DNA from: Typha latifolia
Taxonomy: Eukaryota > Streptophyta > Magnoliopsida > Poales > Typhaceae
Direction of reading: 5' to 3'
NCBI GenBank assembly: GCA_019914945.1
Contig: CM034104.1
Span: 6,636,501 to 6,700,500 of the forward strand
DNA: 64,000 nt
Part shown: positions 58,790 to 64,000 of the stretch, one piece after another
Layout of the letters: each line of letters begins with the position of its first letter
Position numbering within the stretch: position 1 is the first letter of the stretch
Translations under genes and position numbers: made by a program
Notes under the pieces: model-generated
Told to the model about the DNA's origin: nothing
What the model saw: the letters and a program-made list of their open reading frames with translations, nothing else
Database searches by the model: none

Positions 58790-58925
58790 TTCCTCCGTAG
58801 TGCAAAGGAATCCTCAACACTGTGAATATAATTCTACACTGCAGTGCAAAGGAATTCTTAGCACTACGGATATAATTCTGCACTATAGTGCAAAGGAATC
58901 CCTAGCACTGGAAATATAATTTTTC
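58790..58925. repeat. ~55-bp tandem repeat, three units
   Basis: The unit is of the type 'cagtgcaaaggaatccttagcactacggatataattctg'. Each contains near-complementary words agtgc/gcact, so a hairpin is possible. Function unknown. Confidence 0.85.
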
Positions 58926-58979
58926 ACACTCATATTTAATATTACTGATACATAGATATTATTAAAAAGATCCATATAG

Positions 58980-59436
58980 AAAACAATCACAAAATTACAC
59001 CGCATCCTCCTCCTTTTGCATAGGAGGCTCTTCTAGTTGTGCTTGGCTTTTGATTGGTTCCAACATTTGTACTTGCTAGTCTATTTGGTATTCCAATGGA
59101 CTTGTACGATATACCAAGCAATGTAGTAAATAGCTAAAATACATAAAATATAGGTTAAAATAGAGACTAATATTTAATTTAAAAAAATATAAAAAAAATG
59201 TGGTGAATGGTAGGTTACCTTCCCGACAGTGAGCTCCATGATGTTCTGCTGATATGTCTCTCGCCTTTTTATAGGAACATTTGTCCAATAGAACAAGAGA
59301 GGAGAGTTGTCTGAGCTCGTTTCCATCTTAATTGTTAATTTGTAAAACCATACGGAGATGAGAACCACTGCTTCATTTAAATAAGAGATACGACCTTTCT
59401 GCCATGTCTCCAAATACTGTAGTCCGCTATGCAAGT
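58980..59436 (-). pseudogene. Transposon-derived ORF fragment, left of LTR-3
   Basis: Minus strand LQYLETWQKGRISYLNEAVV, then LISVWFYKLTIKM, continuing to VGKVTYHS. No domain is certain. Same orientation as the fragment at 62529-63130, and the two are separated only by the solo LTR and its short duplication, so they were probably one element. Confidence 0.45.
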
Positions 59437-62400
59437 TGTAATGTTCGTGCCCGGCACGGGCACGTGTACGCCCACACGGCACGCACGACGCACGCGACAG
59501 GTCGAGCGGAGCCCGTCACACACCGATACTCTCCTGTATACATACAATCATAACATCATCAAATACTACCTGCTAACATATCCATGATCACATAACCCAT
59601 CACTAATTAAATTATATTATTAACCAAATAAACATGTTAACATATGAATGTCCCAGTCCACAATAATATACATTAAGCCACTACATAATCTGGCAGGACC
59701 CACACAGGCCACAACAAACCATCAAGATACAACTAAATGACTAATATAAGAGTACACTATGATTCGACCTGTATTACACAATTCATCGTCTAATACAATA
59801 GAGTACAAATATCAAATACTGGTACAACTCAATTCCTATATAAACTATCATTTATACCGTCTCGCATCTATAGCTCACCTCATCATCACTCTAAAATATC
59901 TTCTCAAGTTATCTCAAGTCGCTATCACATACCACGTATCTGAGAGGGTTAGAAAAAAAATAAAAAGAGTCATGAGCAAAAGGCTCAATGAATAGACCTT
60001 ACCCCGAATCAGTGATGTCAAACAGAGAGTAAATCATGTACTAGATAATATGAATCAGAAAGAGCATCATGTCATGAATGAGTATATGAATGTTCATCAA
60101 TAATACATAAATGAAAAATAGATAACATGTCATGTCATAACTGATAGAATATATAATCCTCAACAATGTATAAATAAATCTCCATGTCATACCATTATCA
60201 TAACTCTCTCTCAAATATGACACATGATGCATGCTGACCATGACCATACTATGATATCAAATGCAACAATATATAATGCATATTGATCACTCGATAATCA
60301 GGTAACCAAATGATAATGAAATCATATGCATTTCTCAACATCACAATCATCAATCATCACCGACATCTCAGTATAATATCATCATACTAGACCACTGTGC
60401 ACAGTCAAAATTCGGTACCCAGTCTCAACATCATGCCCGAAGGCTTAGAGCATACTTTGCCATCCGCAAGGAGTATCTCAAATATAATCATAACCTGCCA
60501 TCCGCTAAGGGTATCAACATCCATCCAGATCGGGCACCCTTCTAGCTAATAGAAATCTCATGAGGATAACTCACCACATATGCCCTAGCGAACGGCACAT
60601 GTCCGAATGTCTGCTGCGCACACAAACTAACGACCTCAGACGTAAGGCCAACAGGATCGTGACTATGTCGAGCGATCAATCATCCACCAAGCGCATCCTA
60701 ACCCTCGCACCCACTCAGGTATCCTCACGCTTTCTATCAACTATCCTATCAATCACATTTTATGCTTTCCTTCTAAATGACAGATCAAATGCATATATCC
60801 AGTATAACAAGTCAATGCATAACAGGAATTTAGGTGGAATAGGAATCAAGAGAAAATGATGCAATATAGTCTCCAACTATATCGTCAACACATGCATACT
60901 CATGCTAATCTATTACATGCATACTCATGCTACAGATCAACTCGGTAAACAATCATAACAATAGAATCATTTGTAAACATCTCTATATATATCACCAATG
61001 TACTCATATCCCATATCAGCATAATCAAATGCATGATAAAATATGCTCGACTGTAATCATCAATAGGTAAAGTCATATAATCATGCTGGAGGCCAAAACA
61101 TGCATGTACATAATATATAATATAACATAATTTGAGAAAGACGTCTAGGGGATAAGACTACTCACCATCACTGCAAATACCAAACAACCACTCGTTCACG
61201 TTGCTACGACAATGATCAACTCTCGATAGCTATGTCCACGGGATCCTGAATAGGGGGGGTCGGAATCTGAAATTATTTAAGTAGTATGATGTTAGCCGTT
61301 TATCTGATTAAAATCCGTTCATATAATATATGATGATTTATAAGGTTTTAGAATTTCTACTTATCTTTATATCTAGTTAGATTTTTAATTACAGATAAAA
61401 ATAAAAATAAAAATATAGATGAAAACCTAACTATAATTATATCTTGATTAATTAGAGATTACTTTATAAAATAATAAATAAATACATAAGCCTATGTATT
61501 TTATTTGTTACAAAAATAATAATGTATAAGACATTAATAGAATTACTTAAAATGTATATCATAAGAATATTAGAATATAAATCTAATAATTATAATTTAC
61601 AAATCTATCTATTAATCTAATATACATATAAGTAAATAAATAAATAAATAAATATAAGTATTACCTATATTTATGTGTAATAGTTTATAACCTAATTAAT
61701 CATTAATTAATTATAATTAACAATAATCATATTAATGAATATATATTATTATTAAAATAAATAATATCTAAATTTCTTTGTATTAATTAAAACAGAAATA
61801 CTTAAACAAATAAAAAAAAACCAAAATAAGGATTACTAGTACCAGTGCTGGGCTTGGTCCAGCACTAGCCTGCTACAGTGCTGGGCCGAGCCCAGCACTG
61901 TTGCAGAAAGACAAGAAGAGAAGAAGCAGTTGTGGAAGAAGAAGAAGAAGAAGAAAGGAAGAAGAAAGAAGGACGAAGAAGAAGAGAAGAGAAGAGAAGA
62001 AGAAAAGAAAGAGAGGAGGGGAGCGAACTGCGGAACCGGGCCGGCGAGGAGGGCATCGGCCGCTGCTGGCCAGCCAGCGGCCGACCTCTCGCCGGCGCCT
62101 CGATTCCGACGGGCCTGAGCTCGGGTGTGAGCGAGAGAGAGAGAGAGAGAGGGAAAGATAGGAGCTCACCGAAGCTCGCGGAGGTGGCAGAGGTGGCGGC
62201 GGCGGCGGTGGCGATAGGCCGGCCTCGATGAGAGAGAGAGAGAGAAGCCGAGAGAGAGAGAGAGAAACCGAGAGAGAGAGAGAGAGAGGGAGAGAAAAAG
62301 TGATGTAGAGGGAGAAAGAGAGGCGATGGGGGGATTTTGGCGGTGGCTGCGGCGGCGCTGGGGCCCGCCGCGGCCAGTTGGCCGCAGCCGGTTGGCTGCG

Positions 62401-62528
62401 GTGACGCGAGGTGGGCGTGGCACGCTCCCCTCCTGCCACTGCATGGCACGAGGCCGGCTACACTGTGATCGGCCATGTCGTGCCATGTAACTAGTGTTTT
62501 TCTTTTTTTGTGTGATTGGGTTGTTACA
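59437..62528 (+). mobile_element. Solo LTR (LTR-3), relative of LTR-2
   Basis: Starts TGTAATGTTCGTGCCCGGCA and ends GGGTTGTTACA. Flanks caagt (59432-59436) and gaagt (62529-62533) match at 4 of 5. The length is 3092 bp against 3117 bp for LTR-2, and the block order is the same, including the 'gtgctgggccgagcccagcac' inverted word near 61878-61898 and the purine microsatellites. No pol or PBS. Long reading frames at 61865-62550 come from GA/CT simple repeats. Confidence 0.87.
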
Positions 62529-63130
62529 GAAGTCCTCAACAGATTTCAACAAGTACTCATGGATAGCTGCCCACGATGAGTACTATTGGATCTCGTTCAG
62601 ATTTTCAAGATGTAGTGTCAGCCTGGTAACAATAGTTGTTGCATTGGAAGAAAATACATGTAAACATAAACAAAATGAAAAGGTATACAAAATCGAGTGC
62701 ATCTATGTCATCATGACTTGCTGATAGTGACGCAAGGCAATTCTCAATAGTAGGGCGGTCTATTCTTCCACCCTTCGAATGACGTTGTACCCATAAAGCA
62801 ATTTCGTCGATCCTATATATGTTAACCTCCCTTTCGTCTATCGGTAGATCAAGTTTTTTTGATACATGTTGAAGGGTCAACTCTACTAGTCATTCACCTA
62901 TCAAAAAACAACGATCTCTGTCACACCAACATTTGATGAGCTCTTTCGCAAATGGTGTATTTGCATCAATTGCAAAATAGTCAACAAATATTCCAAAAGG
63001 TGTTACCGATAATAGTTGATGGTGAGAAGACCTAACATAATTCTGAGCAACCTCTTGGACAGCCCCAGTGTAGCATCTTGTTTGTATTCTTACCATATAT
63101 TCTCAAGTAATTTTCAACGTTTTCCTTTGC
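62529..63130 (-). pseudogene. Plant-mobile-domain-like ORF fragment, right of LTR-3
   Basis: Minus strand: VRSSHHQLLSVTPFGIFVDY, ELIKCWCDRDRCFLIGE, a stop, then LTLQHVSKKLDLPIDEREVN, YRIDEIALWVQRHSKGGRID, SLSASHDDIDALDFVYL, and finally EYLLKSVEDF just before the LTR. The 'PFG...L...CW...R.F.IGE...LTL.DV...LGLP' spacing resembles PMD/DUF1985-type proteins of MULE or CACTA elements with Ulp1-like ORFs. The assignment is by pattern only. Confidence 0.5.
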
Positions 63131-64000
63131 CAAGAAGGTTCTATAAAAATATGATTATACCATCATTTAACAGATATCCACAGGAGGGTATAAACCAAGC
63201 AGATTGCGGCCCACATAATCGCGCACTGCATGACTCTTATCCCGCATACCAAACTGTGGGGTTATAACTTTGCATACCCGCATAGTGCAGGGTTATAACC
63301 CCATACCACGAGAACAACTATTCATCTTCCCACATGGCTTTATTTCAATACACTATTTACAAAAATTACGATGTACAATTTACATGGGTGCTTGTGGCAT
63401 TTTCTCATGCATTTGTCTATCAATGTGCACACCTAATTTAGAAATAAAAGACTTCAAAGTAGTGCAAATCAAAGTTTTTGTTATAGTTGCAAAGAGTGGT
63501 TAGGCAAACCACAATGCACTACCACCGTCCTCATCTCTTGTTGGTTATGCAAACTACAATGCAGCACCACCCTCCTCATCACCTCATCTGATCATGAGTG
63601 ACGATTCACCTCCTGAGTTTATGGCAGTTTTGAGAAGGCGTTGCAGTTGCCTTTTCGTCTTCCACAATAGAGATAGCTTGTTGGACGCGAAGTTGGTGCC
63701 GAGGTTGTCCATCTGTAGCTCGTAGTGTGGGGTTCGAGGCTATGCAAGAAAATTGTAGAGTGCGGAGAAGTATGGTTGTACACAAATAAATGTCATGCAG
63801 GGAACTGGTGCTAGTGCAGGGAACTTTGTCACAATAAATGTGGGGAAGCTTATAAATATTGTTTTTCGCAAACAATGCGAGGCAAAAGGGAAATGCAGGA
63901 AAGTATGCATTAAATACAGTATAATATGATTTTATGGAGTTCATTAAGTCAGTAGTATAATAAACTATTCTAATTTTAGAAAAATACTATTTACTACTAC
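63131..64000. other. Unassigned DNA with short direct repeats
   Basis: 'gggttataac' recurs at about 63260 and 63290. A ~60-bp direct repeat (ggtta.gcaaac.acaatgca.caccac.ctcctcatc) lies at 63499-63582. Possibly the 5' region of the transposon-like ORF to its left. Nothing coding recognised. Confidence 0.5.

Noticed and set aside
2037..62528. LTR-2 and LTR-3 as the two ends of one 60-kb retrotransposon carrying the gene
   Set aside because: Each has its own different target duplication, there is no PBS or polypurine tract, and they are diverged.
61865..62552. Reading frames up to 224 aa on the minus strand
   Set aside because: Same cause: purine repeats of LTR-3; no domain and strong low complexity.

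Overview
This is nuclear DNA from a flowering plant, probably a monocot (palm-like or related; the lineage is inferred from intron style and repeat make-up, not proven). It contains one split host gene with canonical GT-AG introns. Around and inside that gene are nested transposable elements: LTR retrotransposons, LINEs and hAT transposons. I see no bacterial, phage, CRISPR or organellar signal, and no rRNA or tRNA gene.

The one host gene I can support is a Mo25/CAB39-like (Hym1-type) scaffold protein on the + strand. I rebuilt it from 11 exons, 6603-6707 through 41243-41328. The CDS is 1023 nt (340 aa), open throughout, and every junction is GT-AG and in phase. It covers 34.7 kb, of which about 97 percent is intron. 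Introns 1 (8.6 kb), 3 (16.4 kb), 4 (2.8 kb) and 8 (3.0 kb) are swollen, mostly by transposons; the other six are 74 bp to 1.4 kb.

Layout. 1-5523: an antisense LTR with a second, sense LTR nested in it (5-bp target duplication gttag). 5524-6220: a LINE RNase H remnant. 6221-6602: gene upstream region and a long GA tract just before the ATG. 6603-41328: the gene. Intron 1 holds a hAT element (7808-10611) with another hAT copy inside it, and a solo LTR (11714-14857). Intron 3 holds a decayed hAT transposase (17090-19380), a hAT MITE (20835-21421), and a solo LTR (22402-29198) that is itself split by two hAT insertions, one carrying transposase remnants. Introns 4, 8 and 9 hold two short hAT copies and a retroposon. 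41329-42730: 3' UTR and nondescript DNA. 42731-43529: an internally deleted LINE. 43530-55094: an antisense L1-type LINE interrupted by a rearranged Copia element with an extra downstream ORF. 55095-58696: an LTR pair enclosing a permuted, antisense chromovirus-type gypsy pol. 58697-64000: a fragment resembling plant-mobile-domain ORFs, split by a third copy of the 3.1-kb LTR (59437-62528).

No transposon ORF in the window is intact, so the elements look immobile. The host gene looks functional because every element lies between its exons. I did not find a new kind of biological system. The most informative signals are the reconstructible insertion orders, a hAT family present both as a transposase-bearing copy and as deletion derivatives, a LINE-plus-LTR segment duplicated across the Copia element, and splice features of the Mo25 gene that predict in-frame isoforms.
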